Counted from the stretch's first letter, positions 35,876 to 44,633 are shown. The stretch is DNA of 62,035 nt from Paraliobacillus salinarum (GCF_014083865.1 NZ_JACEFA010000014.1:1-62035); one strand, 5' to 3'. Numbers and translations: made by a program. The notes: generated by a model not told the origin, from the sequence alone.

Positions 35876-35963
35876 AATTGGGTTATCAACATCGGCATGT
35901 ATCCCTTACAATTCTATACGTTTATCATAAAATATAGTAACTTGGCAAGAAAGGAGTATGCTT

Positions 35964-36224
35964 ATGTCTAATTATTATCATCTATGCAATAAAAACATTG
36001 GTCGTCCTGTACACATCCGAACAAAAGATGGCAAAGAACACCGCGGAATCATTCATCGTGTCAACAACTCCCACGTATACCTTCAACCAATGCCTTCTAA
36101 TTTAGGCGGGTATGGTTATGGATACTGGGGATCACCTTTTTGGGGGCCAAGACCTGGATTTGGATGGGGCGTCGCCTTAGGTTCTATAGCTACTTTAGCA
36201 TTATTACCACTCTTTTTCTGGTAA
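35964..36224 (+). CDS. small Sm-like, glycine/aromatic-rich membrane-tail protein
   Basis: This 86-residue protein has three parts. Residues 1-42 resemble an Sm/LSm-like beta fold (NIGRPVHIRTKDGKEHRGII, then VYLQPM). Residues 43-68 are rich in Gly, Tyr, Trp and Pro. The C-terminus ends in a hydrophobic segment, SIATLALLPLFFW. The ATG follows GGAG by 7 bases. Similar small Bacillaceae proteins are unnamed; a spore or envelope role is a guess. Confidence 0.72.
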   Translation: MSNYYHLCNKNIGRPVHIRTKDGKEHRGIIHRVNNSHVYLQPMPSNLGGYGYGYWGSPFWGPRPGFGWGVALGSIATLALLPLFFW

Positions 36225-36246
36225 TAAATACTACAGTATATCAGAT

Positions 36247-36276
36247 AACCGCAGTATACTATAGTATACTGCGGTT
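36247..36276. terminator. bidirectional terminator, 30-bp perfect palindrome
   Basis: AACCGCAGTATACTA pairs exactly with its complement and is followed by AAATTTTTT on the plus strand. It separates the small protein gene from the convergent DUF1836 gene. Confidence 0.85.
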
Positions 36277-36304
36277 AAATTTTTTCATTAAACGTTTTGT
36301 ACTT

Positions 36305-36886
36305 TTATTTCTCAGGCATGGATGCATCCATCTGATCTACCAATCGCTCAGCTAATTTTCGGTACATGTTACTCATATTAATCAAAGATGTCACAAGAAG
36401 TAATTGCTCGATATAAGCTTGATTATCAGTATCTACTTCTGTTACTTTTTCTTGAACATTTGAATGCAACGTTTTCACAGCATCTTCAAATGTGCGTGTT
36501 TGCTCATCATTCATTTGAACATATTGCTGATAGATCGGTTCAAGCTCTAGTTGTTCTGCATCAATTTTTCTATTTAACTCTTCTAGAACAACTCTTACAT
36601 CATTGATCGATAAAGCACCCTTTAATTGATAGATCAATTGAATCAACATAATATGTTCTTTAGAATATTTTTTGTTTTTAATCGGAAATAACAACTTCCC
36701 TTTTGCGTAATTATTAATCATCGTTTTCGTCAAAACCTTATCATCTTCATAACGTTTACTAGCGCGATAAGTATTTTCAAATAACTGTGTCACTTGATCC
36801 ATATATAAATCAATAGCTGGAATGTCTTCCAATCTAACTTGGTTATCCAGTCTAATATCTTGAATTAATTTATTTAGATTATCCAC
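36305..36886 (-). CDS. DUF1836-family protein (YkrK-like)
   Basis: This 193-residue protein has the DUF1836 pattern: VRLEDIPAIDLYMDQVTQLFE, then KTMINNYAKGKLLFP and KKYSKEHIMLIQLIYQLKG, resembling a winged-helix/MerR-like fold. The C-terminal half is charged and likely helical. B. subtilis YkrK is a regulator of this family, so DNA binding is plausible. A single gene; target unknown. Confidence 0.82.
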   Translation of the reverse strand: MDNLNKLIQDIRLDNQVRLEDIPAIDLYMDQVTQLFENTYRASKRYEDDKVLTKTMINNYAKGKLLFPIKNKKYSKEHIMLIQLIYQLKGALSINDVRVVLEELNRKIDAEQLELEPIYQQYVQMNDEQTRTFEDAVKTLHSNVQEKVTEVDTDNQAYIEQLLLVTSLINMSNMYRKLAERLVDQMDASMPEK

Positions 36887-36974
36887 TACAACACCTCATC
36901 TCATTACAAATGTATCTCCATTATAGCTTGAAATATGTCAAAGGTAAACGTTGACTACGTAAAGAAAATATTAT

Positions 36975-37011
36975 ATCATGATATGTAGTATCAAAAACCA
37001 CATATCATGAT
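36975..37011. promoter_or_regulatory. 12-bp inverted repeat abutting the hemolysin III ribosome site
   Basis: ATCATGATATGT (36975-36986) and ACATATCATGAT (37000-37011) are exact inverted repeats, 13 bp apart. Each arm contains the palindrome ATCATGAT. The right arm ends at the base before the ribosome site CGGAG. It could be a repressor operator or an RNA hairpin limiting translation. Confidence 0.6.
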
Positions 37012-37024
37012 CGGAGTGTTTTTT

Positions 37025-37672
37025 ATGCACCAATTTATTCGTGAGCCAGTTAATGGTTTTACTCATTTAGCCGGAGCCCTTCTCTCTTTCATTGGCTTAT
37101 TAGCGTTAGTTATTAAGGCAGCATCTACCTCGGGGTCAAATTTGGCGATTACAGCTGTTATTATTTTTGGGATTAGCATGATTCTGCTTTATGCAACATC
37201 GGCTACATATCATATGGTTATTGCTAGAGATAAAGTCATTGCATGGCTCAGAAAATTAGACCACTCCATGATTTTTATTTTAATCGCTGGAACGTACACA
37301 CCTTTTTGTTTGATTTCCTTAAATGGAATAACTGGTTGGGTGTTATTTAGCATTATTACAGGGGTGGCAATTAGTGGCGTCATTTTTAAAATGGTTTGGT
37401 TTCATTGTCCACGATGGTTATCAACCTCGTTATATATCGTAATGGGATGGATGATTATTTTCGTTGCAGGTCCATTAGCATCGAGTATTCCTACTGGTGG
37501 GTTAATTTTATTAATTACAGGTGGTGTAATTTATACAATTGGCGGTATTATCTATGCTACGAAACCACGATTTTTAGAGTCAAAATATATGGGATTTCAT
37601 GAAATCTTTCATATATTTATTTTACTTGGCACACTAGCACATTTCCTAAGCGTCTATTTTTATGTACTTTAA
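37025..37672 (+). CDS. hemolysin III-family membrane protein (YplQ/PAQR-like)
   Basis: This 215-residue protein has seven membrane segments and the family residues EPVNGFTHLAGA near the N-terminus, ATYHM, LDHSMIFILIAGTYTPF and a final GFHEIFHIFILLGTLAHF. The histidines and acidic residues form the PAQR metal site. The name hemolysin III is historical; lipid or membrane homeostasis is more likely. The ATG follows CGGAG by 8 bases. A 12-bp inverted repeat lies just upstream. Confidence 0.9.
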   Translation: MHQFIREPVNGFTHLAGALLSFIGLLALVIKAASTSGSNLAITAVIIFGISMILLYATSATYHMVIARDKVIAWLRKLDHSMIFILIAGTYTPFCLISLNGITGWVLFSIITGVAISGVIFKMVWFHCPRWLSTSLYIVMGWMIIFVAGPLASSIPTGGLILLITGGVIYTIGGIIYATKPRFLESKYMGFHEIFHIFILLGTLAHFLSVYFYVL

Positions 37673-37702
37673 AACCGAAGTGATTGATATCACTTCGGTT
37701 TT
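37671..37702. terminator. bidirectional terminator
   Basis: A perfect 14-bp stem, AAAACCGAAGTGAT with its complement, and a TGAT loop. It overlaps the hemolysin III stop codon and serves the convergent gene pair. Confidence 0.87.
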
Positions 37703-37707
37703 ATCAT

Positions 37708-38136
37708 TTAATAAGAGATAATCTCATCGTCTATATTTTCATTACTTTTTGATTGAATCTCTACTAATAATTTATGAGGTAGGCAGATAATTGTTTCTCC
37801 AGGCTTTCCTTTCCAACCCATTTTCACGCCGACTTGATCAGGACTATTATCTTCTTTAATTCTAATTTGTTCATTATCCACTTCCATCAAATTATACTGA
37901 TTACCTTTACCTTCTATAATAAATTGTTCATTTTCTTCATGACCAGTTAACGTAATTTCACGAATGACCTCTCCATCTTGAATAATTACTGCAACCACTT
38001 CATCTCCAGCCTCAGTTGCTTTCGTCATAGAAAATACGGTCAGCGGAATAAATGAAATAGCAATTAGCAAAGCAATGATCACAATATCAAATGGTTTGAG
38101 TACACGTAATACTTTTCTCATCATTGAATACCCCAT
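37708..38136 (-). CDS. membrane-anchored NusG domain II-like protein
   Basis: This 142-residue protein has one N-terminal membrane helix (about residues 18-36) and an extracellular NusG-II-like domain: AVIIQDGEVIREITLTGHEE, then VGVKMGWKGKPGETIICLPHKLLVEIQ. Function is unknown; relatives are found beside the electron-transport RnfG-like or thiamine genes in other Firmicutes, not here. Start may be the ATG at 38136 or 38124. Confidence 0.78.
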   Translation of the reverse strand: MGYSMMRKVLRVLKPFDIVIIALLIAISFIPLTVFSMTKATEAGDEVVAVIIQDGEVIREITLTGHEENEQFIIEGKGNQYNLMEVDNEQIRIKEDNSPDQVGVKMGWKGKPGETIICLPHKLLVEIQSKSNENIDDEIISY

Positions 38137-38203
38137 TTTTTGTTCGTCCTAATCACATTTTAACATAAATCATTACTATTTATTCTAAACTCACTTTACT
38201 TTT

Positions 38204-38920
38204 CTAATGATGTCTTCTAGCAAAGTCTACAAAACGAAAACGGTCGGGTCTGTGTCTTGATTCAGTATATTGAAAAAGAGTCGCATTATCTAAATAGACA
38301 TAATTCTTGATTACTACAATATTAGAATAACCTTCTATGTCTAACAGTTCTCGGTCTTCTTTTGTAGGTTCTTCCACTGTGATCTCTTTTTTGGCAAAGC
38401 TAATCGTTAAGCCTAACTCACCCTCTAAGTAAGCATAGATTGAATCTGCACAAATTTCCTCTGTCAATTGCGGAACATTATCTTTGACCAGATAGTCTTT
38501 GTCTAAAATAATTTTATCCCCTTCTAAATCACGTACACGAAGCACTTCCCAAACTTCTTGCTCTGTTGATACTTGAAGTTGTTTCCTGATGAACGTTGTA
38601 GGTTTGATCAAAGAGAGCTGGTGAACTGTTGTCTTTGGCTTCGTTCCCATTTTTTCAGCTAACTCCTTAAAACTTACTAATCCTGAAACCGGAAAGTCAT
38701 ATTTATTTCGAGGAATGACAATAGATCCTTTTCCTCTGACCTTTTGAATATAACCATTTTGTGATAGAAGGTTTAATGCCTTACGAATGGTTTCTCTTGA
38801 TGTGTGATACAGTTCTTTAAACTCATTTTCAGACGGAAGTAATTCTCCTGCTTGCCATTTTCCTTGGTCTATTTCGCTTGCAATTTCTTGATAGATCACT
38901 AAATATTTATTCATGTTCAA
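38204..38920 (-). CDS. treR: GntR-family trehalose operon repressor
   Basis: This 238-residue repressor has a GntR winged helix (YLVIYQEIASEIDQGKWQAG, SRETIRKALNLLSQNGYI) and a HutC-type effector domain starting about residue 90. It is the last gene of treP-treA-treR, 15 bp after treA, as in B. subtilis. Operators with the TreR-like core TTGTATATACAA lie at the treP promoter. Trehalose-6-phosphate is the known inducer of TreR. Confidence 0.93.
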   Translation of the reverse strand: MNMNKYLVIYQEIASEIDQGKWQAGELLPSENEFKELYHTSRETIRKALNLLSQNGYIQKVRGKGSIVIPRNKYDFPVSGLVSFKELAEKMGTKPKTTVHQLSLIKPTTFIRKQLQVSTEQEVWEVLRVRDLEGDKIILDKDYLVKDNVPQLTEEICADSIYAYLEGELGLTISFAKKEITVEEPTKEDRELLDIEGYSNIVVIKNYVYLDNATLFQYTESRHRPDRFRFVDFARRHH

Positions 38921-38935
38921 ACGTCCCCAATAAAA

Positions 38936-40624
38936 TTACTTTTTTAAATGATAGACAATCGATTCATACGGACGAAGCTTACCATTCCTTTGCGCTAACA
39001 GATTAGAATCATCATAGTTAGAAAGAAGAATAGACACTTTGAATTGGTCCAGCTCTAAATCATCCGGTAGCATGTAGCTAGCTTCTTCTTCGTAAAAATT
39101 ATTTAATACGATTATTTTTTCGTTTCCATCATCTCGTACGTAAGCGAAAATAGCATGATGATCCGGTAAAATCAACTGATAATTACCGTCCGTTATAACA
39201 TCATACGTTTTTCTTAAAGCAATTAGTTTTTGATAATGATAGAAAATAGAATCATTATTTTCTAAAGCCGCTTCTGCATTGATTGTATCATAATTTTGGG
39301 CAACAGAGATCCAAGGTTGATCAGATTTTGTAAATCCTGCATTTTTTGAATTATTCCATTGTACAGGTGTACGAGAGTTATCTCGCGATTTTTGTTTTAG
39401 AATATCTATAATTTGTTGCTCAGACATTCCTTCGCTTACTTTTGCTTGATACATATTTAATGTTTCTACATCTCGGTAATCTTCTATACGTTCGAATCCA
39501 GGGTTTGTCATCCCGAATTCTTCTCCTTGATAGATATAAGGTGTTCCTTGCATCATGTGAATCGTCGTTGCAAGCATTTTGGCTGACTTTTCATGATAGT
39601 CCTTGTCATTCCCAAATCGAGATACAACACGCGGCTGGTCATGGTTACACCAAAACAAGGCGTTCCACCCGCCACCTTGGTGCATATGGACTTGCCATTC
39701 TGACAAAATTCGCTTTAATTCCAAAAAGTCAAATGGCGCTTTTGTCCATTTTTCACCATTTGGGTAGTCTACTTTTAAATGGTGAAAATTAAATGTCATG
39801 TCAAGCTCTTCTCTTTCAGGCTTTGTATACTTTATGCAGTTTTCAATTGAAGTAGATGACATTTCTCCAACAGTCATCATATCGTATTTTGAGAATACAC
39901 GCTTATTCATTTCATGTAAAAATGTATGGATTTTCGGACCATCGGTGTAAAATTTCCGCCCATCTCCAGGGGGAACAGATCCGTCATCATCTGGGAAAGC
40001 TTGATCTTTCGATATTAAATTAATAACATCTAAACGAAATCCATCCACTCCTTTATCAAGCCAATAGTCCATCATTTTGTAAATAGCTTCTCTTACTTCT
40101 TCATTCTCCCAATTTAAATCGGCTTGTGTTTTATCAAACAGATGTAAATAGTACTGATCAGCGTTTTCATCATATTGCCAAGCTGAACCACCGAACTTGG
40201 ATCGCCAATTTGTTGGTGCCTGTCCACTCTTTCCATCTTTCCAAATATAGAAATCACGATATGGATTGTCTGTAGATAATTTGGCATTTTTAAACCAAGC
40301 ATGCTCTGTAGATGTATGATTTACCACAATATCCATAATTAATTTCAGATCACGGCGATGAACTTCCATCAACAATTGTTCAAAATCAGCCATCGTTCCA
40401 TATTCCTCAAAAATAGAATAATAATCACTAATATCGTATCCATTATCATGTTGTGGAGATTGGTATATAGGTGTCAACCATAGCACATCTACACCTAGTT
40501 GCTTTAGGTAATCTAACTTTTCGATTATACCTTGCAGATCACCAATTCCATTTCCTGTTGTATCTTTAAAGCTTTTCGGATAAATTTGATAAACTACGGC
40601 TTTCTTCCACCAAGGTTGTTTCAT
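38936..40624 (-). CDS. treA: trehalose-6-phosphate hydrolase (GH13)
   Basis: TreA splits trehalose-6-phosphate into glucose and glucose-6-phosphate in the cytosol. The 562-residue protein has the GH13 triad Asp199 (GFRLDV), Glu254 (TVGEM) and Asp329 (NHDQPR), a short domain B, and a C-terminal beta domain. It is between treP and treR. The oligo-1,6-glucosidase family is close in sequence, but the operon settles the call. Confidence 0.94.
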   Translation of the reverse strand: MKQPWWKKAVVYQIYPKSFKDTTGNGIGDLQGIIEKLDYLKQLGVDVLWLTPIYQSPQHDNGYDISDYYSIFEEYGTMADFEQLLMEVHRRDLKLIMDIVVNHTSTEHAWFKNAKLSTDNPYRDFYIWKDGKSGQAPTNWRSKFGGSAWQYDENADQYYLHLFDKTQADLNWENEEVREAIYKMMDYWLDKGVDGFRLDVINLISKDQAFPDDDGSVPPGDGRKFYTDGPKIHTFLHEMNKRVFSKYDMMTVGEMSSTSIENCIKYTKPEREELDMTFNFHHLKVDYPNGEKWTKAPFDFLELKRILSEWQVHMHQGGGWNALFWCNHDQPRVVSRFGNDKDYHEKSAKMLATTIHMMQGTPYIYQGEEFGMTNPGFERIEDYRDVETLNMYQAKVSEGMSEQQIIDILKQKSRDNSRTPVQWNNSKNAGFTKSDQPWISVAQNYDTINAEAALENNDSIFYHYQKLIALRKTYDVITDGNYQLILPDHHAIFAYVRDDGNEKIIVLNNFYEEEASYMLPDDLELDQFKVSILLSNYDDSNLLAQRNGKLRPYESIVYHLKK

Positions 40625-40651
40625 TTTTTCACCTTCCTATAAATGACAGAT

Positions 40652-40677
40652 TAGCAACCATAAAAATACGGTTGCTA
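40652..40677 (-). other. intercistronic hairpin between treP and treA
   Basis: TAGCAACC (40652-40659) pairs with GGTTGCTA (40670-40677). No T run follows, so it may stabilise or process the upstream treP message. Confidence 0.6.
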
Positions 40678-40694
40678 ACCTTGGTTATTATGTT

Positions 40695-42131
40695 TTATTT
40701 TCCCAGACGTTGGAATGCGTTTCGACCCATTTTCATTTTAGAAAATAGCATAGTTAGTACAATTGGGACAACAATTGCTACAACCATTGATACAAAGAAC
40801 ATTACCCAATCCTGTGCTTGTATGGAGAGAATACCAGGTATTCCACCTACACCAATAGAATTCGCCATTACGCCACTTCCAACAGAAATGACTGCAGCTA
40901 GCATGGAACCAATCATTGCTGCTAAGAATGGGAATCCATATTTCAGGTTAATACCAAACATTGCTGGTTCCGTTACACCTAAATAACAAGAGATTGCTGC
41001 AGGTACGGAGACTTGTTTTTCTTTATCATCTCTACGATTAATGACAATCATAGCTATTACCGCAGATCCTTGCGCAATATTTGATAGTGCAATCATTGGC
41101 CATAAATTTGTACCACCAAATTCGCTCATTAATTGCAGGTCGATTGCATTTGTCATGTGATGTAAACCTGTAATAACGAGTGGAGCATAGGCAAAACCAA
41201 ATACTGCCGCAAATAACCAACCAAAAGCTGATGTTAATCCACCATATACTACATCAGAAATCCAAGAGCCGATTTCCCAACCAATTGGACCTAATACAAC
41301 ATGTGCAATTAATACAGCTGGAATTAATGCGAAGAATGGAACAAAAATCATCGAAACAACATTTGGAATAATTTTGCGTAAACCAAGCTCAAGATATGCT
41401 AATACAAACCCTGCCAATATAGCAGGTATAACCTGGGCTTGATAACCAATCATATCAACTGTTGCAAAACCAAAATCCCAAAACGGAATTTCCTCTGCGC
41501 CCGCTACGCCATAAGCATTTAATAACTGTGGTGATACTAACGTAATACCAAGAACAATTCCAAGAATTTGACTCGTTCCCATTTTACGCGTAATCGACCA
41601 AACAATCCCTACAGGTAAGAAATGAAAGATCGCTTCGCCAATTAACCAAAGAAAAGCATGAGTTCCTGCCCAGAATTGTGATAATTCTATTAATGTTTGG
41701 TCTCCATTTGGGCCAAACTCAGGGATAGAACCAATAACATTACGAAAACCAAGTATTAGACCACCGACTACTAAAGCAGGGATAAGTGGAGTAAATATCT
41801 CAGCTAAATGTGATATCAATCGTTGAACGACATTCATATTTTGCTTTGCTGCAACCTTCGCATCCTCTTTTGATGTATCACCTACGCCTGCAATTTGTGT
41901 GAATTCTTGATAAAAACTAGCAACCTCATTGCCAATGATCACCTGAAATTGTCCTGCGTTCGTAAATGTTCCTTTAACAATATCCATTCCCTCAATTTTT
42001 TCTTTGTCAGCCTGTTCCGTATCATTCAATACGAAACGCATTCTTGTTGCACAATGGGTCACTACAGAAATGTTGTCGCTTCCTCCAATATGCTTCAGTA
42101 ACTCCTTAGCGGCAGCAGTATATTTAGCCAT
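40695..42131 (-). CDS. treP: PTS trehalose-type IIBC permease
   Basis: This 478-residue protein has an N-terminal IIB domain with Cys27 (VVTHCATRMRFV) and a IIC domain of about ten membrane segments. It imports trehalose as trehalose-6-phosphate. There is no fused IIA, so a glucose-type IIA must be borrowed. The start at 42131 is chosen because AGGAG lies 8 bases upstream. It is the first gene of the tre operon. Confidence 0.94.
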   Translation of the reverse strand: MAKYTAAAKELLKHIGGSDNISVVTHCATRMRFVLNDTEQADKEKIEGMDIVKGTFTNAGQFQVIIGNEVASFYQEFTQIAGVGDTSKEDAKVAAKQNMNVVQRLISHLAEIFTPLIPALVVGGLILGFRNVIGSIPEFGPNGDQTLIELSQFWAGTHAFLWLIGEAIFHFLPVGIVWSITRKMGTSQILGIVLGITLVSPQLLNAYGVAGAEEIPFWDFGFATVDMIGYQAQVIPAILAGFVLAYLELGLRKIIPNVVSMIFVPFFALIPAVLIAHVVLGPIGWEIGSWISDVVYGGLTSAFGWLFAAVFGFAYAPLVITGLHHMTNAIDLQLMSEFGGTNLWPMIALSNIAQGSAVIAMIVINRRDDKEKQVSVPAAISCYLGVTEPAMFGINLKYGFPFLAAMIGSMLAAVISVGSGVMANSIGVGGIPGILSIQAQDWVMFFVSMVVAIVVPIVLTMLFSKMKMGRNAFQRLGK

Positions 42132-42185
42132 TTTCATATCTCCTCTCTTGTAATAAATCATTTGACTTCTACTCGCAAAAAACAA

Positions 42186-42199
42186 AACTTGTATATACA
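42186..42199. promoter_or_regulatory. downstream TreR operator
   Basis: AACTTGTATATACA is the inverted copy of the upstream operator at 42227-42240. It lies between the transcription start and treP, about 41 bp from the first site centre to centre. Confidence 0.78.
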
Positions 42200-42204
42200 T
42201 GTCG

Positions 42205-42218
42205 TGATTACGCTTTCA
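42205..42218. promoter_or_regulatory. cre (CcpA) site of the tre operon
   Basis: Minus-strand TGAAAGCGTAATCA fits the cre consensus at 13 of 14 positions. It starts at the last base of the -10 box, where CcpA binding would block transcription. Confidence 0.78.
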
Positions 42219-42246
42219 TTATATCCTGTATATACAAGTTAGTCAA
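42218..42246 (-). promoter_or_regulatory. tre operon promoter with TreR operator in the spacer
   Basis: TTGACT (42241-42246) and TATAAT (42218-42223) are 17 bp apart. The spacer contains AACTTGTATATACA (42227-42240), the TreR site, so repressor and RNA polymerase would compete directly. Confidence 0.87.
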
Positions 42247-42280
42247 TAATTAATTTTAAGATTTTTATTTCATATAATTA

Positions 42281-42328
42281 AAAATAAGTTGGTTCCCTCC
42301 AAGTTCGGAGTATGCCAACTTATTTTTT
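42281..42328 (-). terminator. terminator of the RIC gene
   Basis: AAAATAAGTTGG (42281-42292) pairs with CCAACTTATTTT (42315-42326) 13 bp past the stop, with a T run on both strands. Confidence 0.8.
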
Positions 42329-42339
42329 ACATCCAACAT

Positions 42340-43032
42340 TTATGATTTAAATAAAATATTATTCTCTAAGTGGATATGCTCAAAAGTATTCGATTCTAAA
42401 TCCGCTAGACGAGCATAGGTAATACGATAGGAGTTACAGGCACCTTCTGGCGGAACAAAATCATTTGTTATTTCGCGCATTTCTTTCAATAAATCCCCTG
42501 CAGCTTGATGTTCTTCTTCCATATCTTTGTTTAAAACCTCAATTTTCGCCGCTAAATCTGGATCTCCTGAGTCTTCATATCGGCGTACTAAAGGAAATAA
42601 TTGTGTTTCTTCTTCTACCAAATGTGCTTCTATATCCTCTTTAAACTGATGATATAACTTGTGTAATTGCCTTAAATGCGGATTAGCTTGACCATGTACT
42701 CGGTATATCTTTGTTACAAATTGACTTAATGGATCTAATTCTTGATGAAGATACTGGTGATGCTCCTTCATAATATGATCAATTAATTCTATTCTTGAAA
42801 CTTGTTCCCAATCTACCTCTTTGTTTCCCTCTTCTTTCCATTCTGTATATGTGTCATTTAATACTTGTAACAATTCCCCTTCATTAATGGCTGGCTTTTT
42901 AGCTAATGTTTCACGTAGTGGCTTGTCTCCACCACAACAGAAATCAATTTTATTCTCTTTAAACAAATCACTAGCCTTTGGAAACAAACGCACAATCTCT
43001 GCTGGCGTATGATCTATGTTAAATGTATGCAT
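42340..43032 (-). CDS. scdA: iron-sulfur cluster repair di-iron protein (RIC; ScdA/YtfE)
   Basis: RIC proteins restore iron-sulfur clusters damaged by nitric oxide or peroxide. The 230-residue protein has the N-terminal ScdA_N domain with CCGGD (32-36), and a hemerythrin-like four-helix bundle. Iron-ligand histidines appear in MKEHHQYLHQEL, EEDIEAHLVEEE-type and EEEHQAAGD segments, and HIHLENN at the end. It is a single-gene unit. Expression under nitrosative or anaerobic stress is expected, but no operator was identified. Confidence 0.93.
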   Translation of the reverse strand: MHTFNIDHTPAEIVRLFPKASDLFKENKIDFCCGGDKPLRETLAKKPAINEGELLQVLNDTYTEWKEEGNKEVDWEQVSRIELIDHIMKEHHQYLHQELDPLSQFVTKIYRVHGQANPHLRQLHKLYHQFKEDIEAHLVEEETQLFPLVRRYEDSGDPDLAAKIEVLNKDMEEEHQAAGDLLKEMREITNDFVPPEGACNSYRITYARLADLESNTFEHIHLENNILFKS

Positions 43033-43110
43033 ATATAAAACCTCCTAATTTAATGTATCGCTAAAAGTATAACGCACATCGAATTAGGAGGTTGTGAGTT
43101 AGATCACTAG

Positions 43111-43458
43111 TTAAAATGATTTGAATTGTTCTCTATCCACATAACCATCGTTTTCAGATAATATTTTTAAAGCTTCAGCAAAGTCTTCTTCATGCACCTC
43201 ACACTCAAGTGAAACATTTCGACCTTCATTGTTATGATCCAACATATCATCATCCATAACTTTGAATGGGTATGCAGGCATGCCAGCCGTGTTAGGCGTA
43301 GTACCTATTCTTGCAATAAGCGGGGCGGTAAATGTAGAATCGTAGTCTGTTTCCAATGTATCCACTTGGACATTTTGCACATGTAACTTATTTAATTTCG
43401 CACGAACGTCTTCCGCATCATTTTCACTTCTAAAATAAGCTTGTAATTGTTTATACAT
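43111..43458 (-). CDS. unrecognised 115-residue soluble protein
   Basis: I do not recognise a named family. The N-terminus (KQLQAYFRSENDAEDVRAKL) and C-terminus (VSLECEVHEEDFAEALKIL) look like two halves of a ferredoxin-like/GlnB-like fold, with a variable acidic middle. It resembles general-stress-related small Bacillus proteins. The ATG at 43458 follows AAAGGGTG. Neighbours (RIC, DUF488) hint at stress but do not prove it. Confidence 0.68.
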   Translation of the reverse strand: MYKQLQAYFRSENDAEDVRAKLNKLHVQNVQVDTLETDYDSTFTAPLIARIGTTPNTAGMPAYPFKVMDDDMLDHNNEGRNVSLECEVHEEDFAEALKILSENDGYVDREQFKSF

Positions 43459-43540
43459 TTTATTCACCCTTTTTGGTTTGTCGTCTTATTAATAACTAAT
43501 ATACCCATTATCTACTGGTTAAAACAAAATGTTTAAAGTA

Positions 43541-43903
43541 TTAACTTTTTTTCTCCAACAATTCTTTTAGGACAACAGCTTGATTGTGCTCTTCATCTTT
43601 GGCTCCGAATATTAGCGTTATCTTCTTGTAAGATTGATTCCATTCTTTTAGTTTCTGAAGTGCTTCCTTTTTTTCATCATCTTGCTCTAATTCTTTTTTA
43701 TAGCTTTCTTTAAATTCTTGAAACTTATCTGCATCGTGATCAAACCATTTTCGTAATTTTTTTGATGGAGCAATTTCTTTTAGCCATAAATCAATAGCCA
43801 GATCTTCTTTCGCTATCCCTCTAGGCCAAATACCGTCTACCAATATTCGTTTTCCATCGTTTTGATTAACAGATTGATATGCTCTTTTTATTGAAACATT
43901 CAC
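43541..43903 (-). CDS. DUF488-family protein (YeaO-like)
   Basis: This 120-residue protein has the family patterns KRAYQSVNQNDGKRILVDGI followed by WPRGIAKED, then WLKEIAPSKKLRKWFDHD. It ends with ITLIFGAKDEEHNQAVVLKE. DUF488 proteins are widespread, small and soluble; function is unknown. ATG preceded by GAGGTG. Confidence 0.86.
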   Translation of the reverse strand: MNVSIKRAYQSVNQNDGKRILVDGIWPRGIAKEDLAIDLWLKEIAPSKKLRKWFDHDADKFQEFKESYKKELEQDDEKKEALQKLKEWNQSYKKITLIFGAKDEEHNQAVVLKELLEKKS

Positions 43904-43953
43904 TTCGGATCACCTCTACTATGGGCTTACCCGATTCCATAACAATAAAACAA

Positions 43954-44004
43954 ATAAGCCCTGAAATTAGCGCTTCATCAACGCATAACTTCAGGACTTA
44001 CTTA
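43954..44004 (-). terminator. terminator after the YpjP-like gene
   Basis: AATAAG-CCCTGAA and TTCAGGaCTTAcTTATT form an imperfect long stem, with TTTGTTTTATTG following on the minus strand. It lies 23 bp past the YpjP-like stop. Confidence 0.65.
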
Positions 44005-44027
44005 TTACAACTATTTTATACTAGCTA

Positions 44028-44633
44028 CTACGCCATCCACTTGGGCGGTGTATCTTTACTCCAATATATTTCTCCGATTGTATGATGTGATTCATATTTA
44101 TCTTGTTTCATATGATAGTGAAAATTAAACCAATATCCTTCTTGAGGTCTAATGTCTCGTCTCACATGAAACCTGATTAGATCCTCACCTGTTTGCGCAT
44201 TAAATACATCAAATATTTTCTCACCATAGCCCGCAACTTGATCTTCAGTAATATGGAGATAATTGATTTGCTCCTCAGGTAAATCCTTCAAAACGGTTTC
44301 CAACACTGATTCTATGCCAGGTAAAATATCGGTAGTAAAGTCAGCTTCAATTTGTTTTGTTATTTTCGGACCTAATTTCAGTAATGATTGAGATTTAGCC
44401 TGTTCGATTAATTGATCAATAGGATCTCGTTCAATGGAGGAAGTATAAATAGATGCATCATCAAACTGATCGAATACAACAGCCATACTCTGTTTATTAT
44501 GATTTTCATCAGAAGGCTCGATCTCTTTATTACTAGCTTCTGCATCCGTATGTAATTGCATTGGTGGTACATATAAGCCTAATGTCACAATCGAAACAAA
44601 TGTAACAAATAACCGTTTCAACCAGAGTTGCAT
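44028..44633 (-). CDS. ypjP: YpjP-like exported or membrane-anchored protein
   Basis: This 201-residue protein has an N-terminal hydrophobic segment (about 7-24) that may be a signal peptide or anchor. The conserved C-terminal part has EGYWFNFHYHMKQDKYESHH and EIYWSKDTPPKWM, typical of YpjP in Bacillus. No function is known. ATG with an AAGGAGG site upstream. It is divergent from the DsrE gene. Confidence 0.83.
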   Translation of the reverse strand: MQLWLKRLFVTFVSIVTLGLYVPPMQLHTDAEASNKEIEPSDENHNKQSMAVVFDQFDDASIYTSSIERDPIDQLIEQAKSQSLLKLGPKITKQIEADFTTDILPGIESVLETVLKDLPEEQINYLHITEDQVAGYGEKIFDVFNAQTGEDLIRFHVRRDIRPQEGYWFNFHYHMKQDKYESHHTIGEIYWSKDTPPKWMA

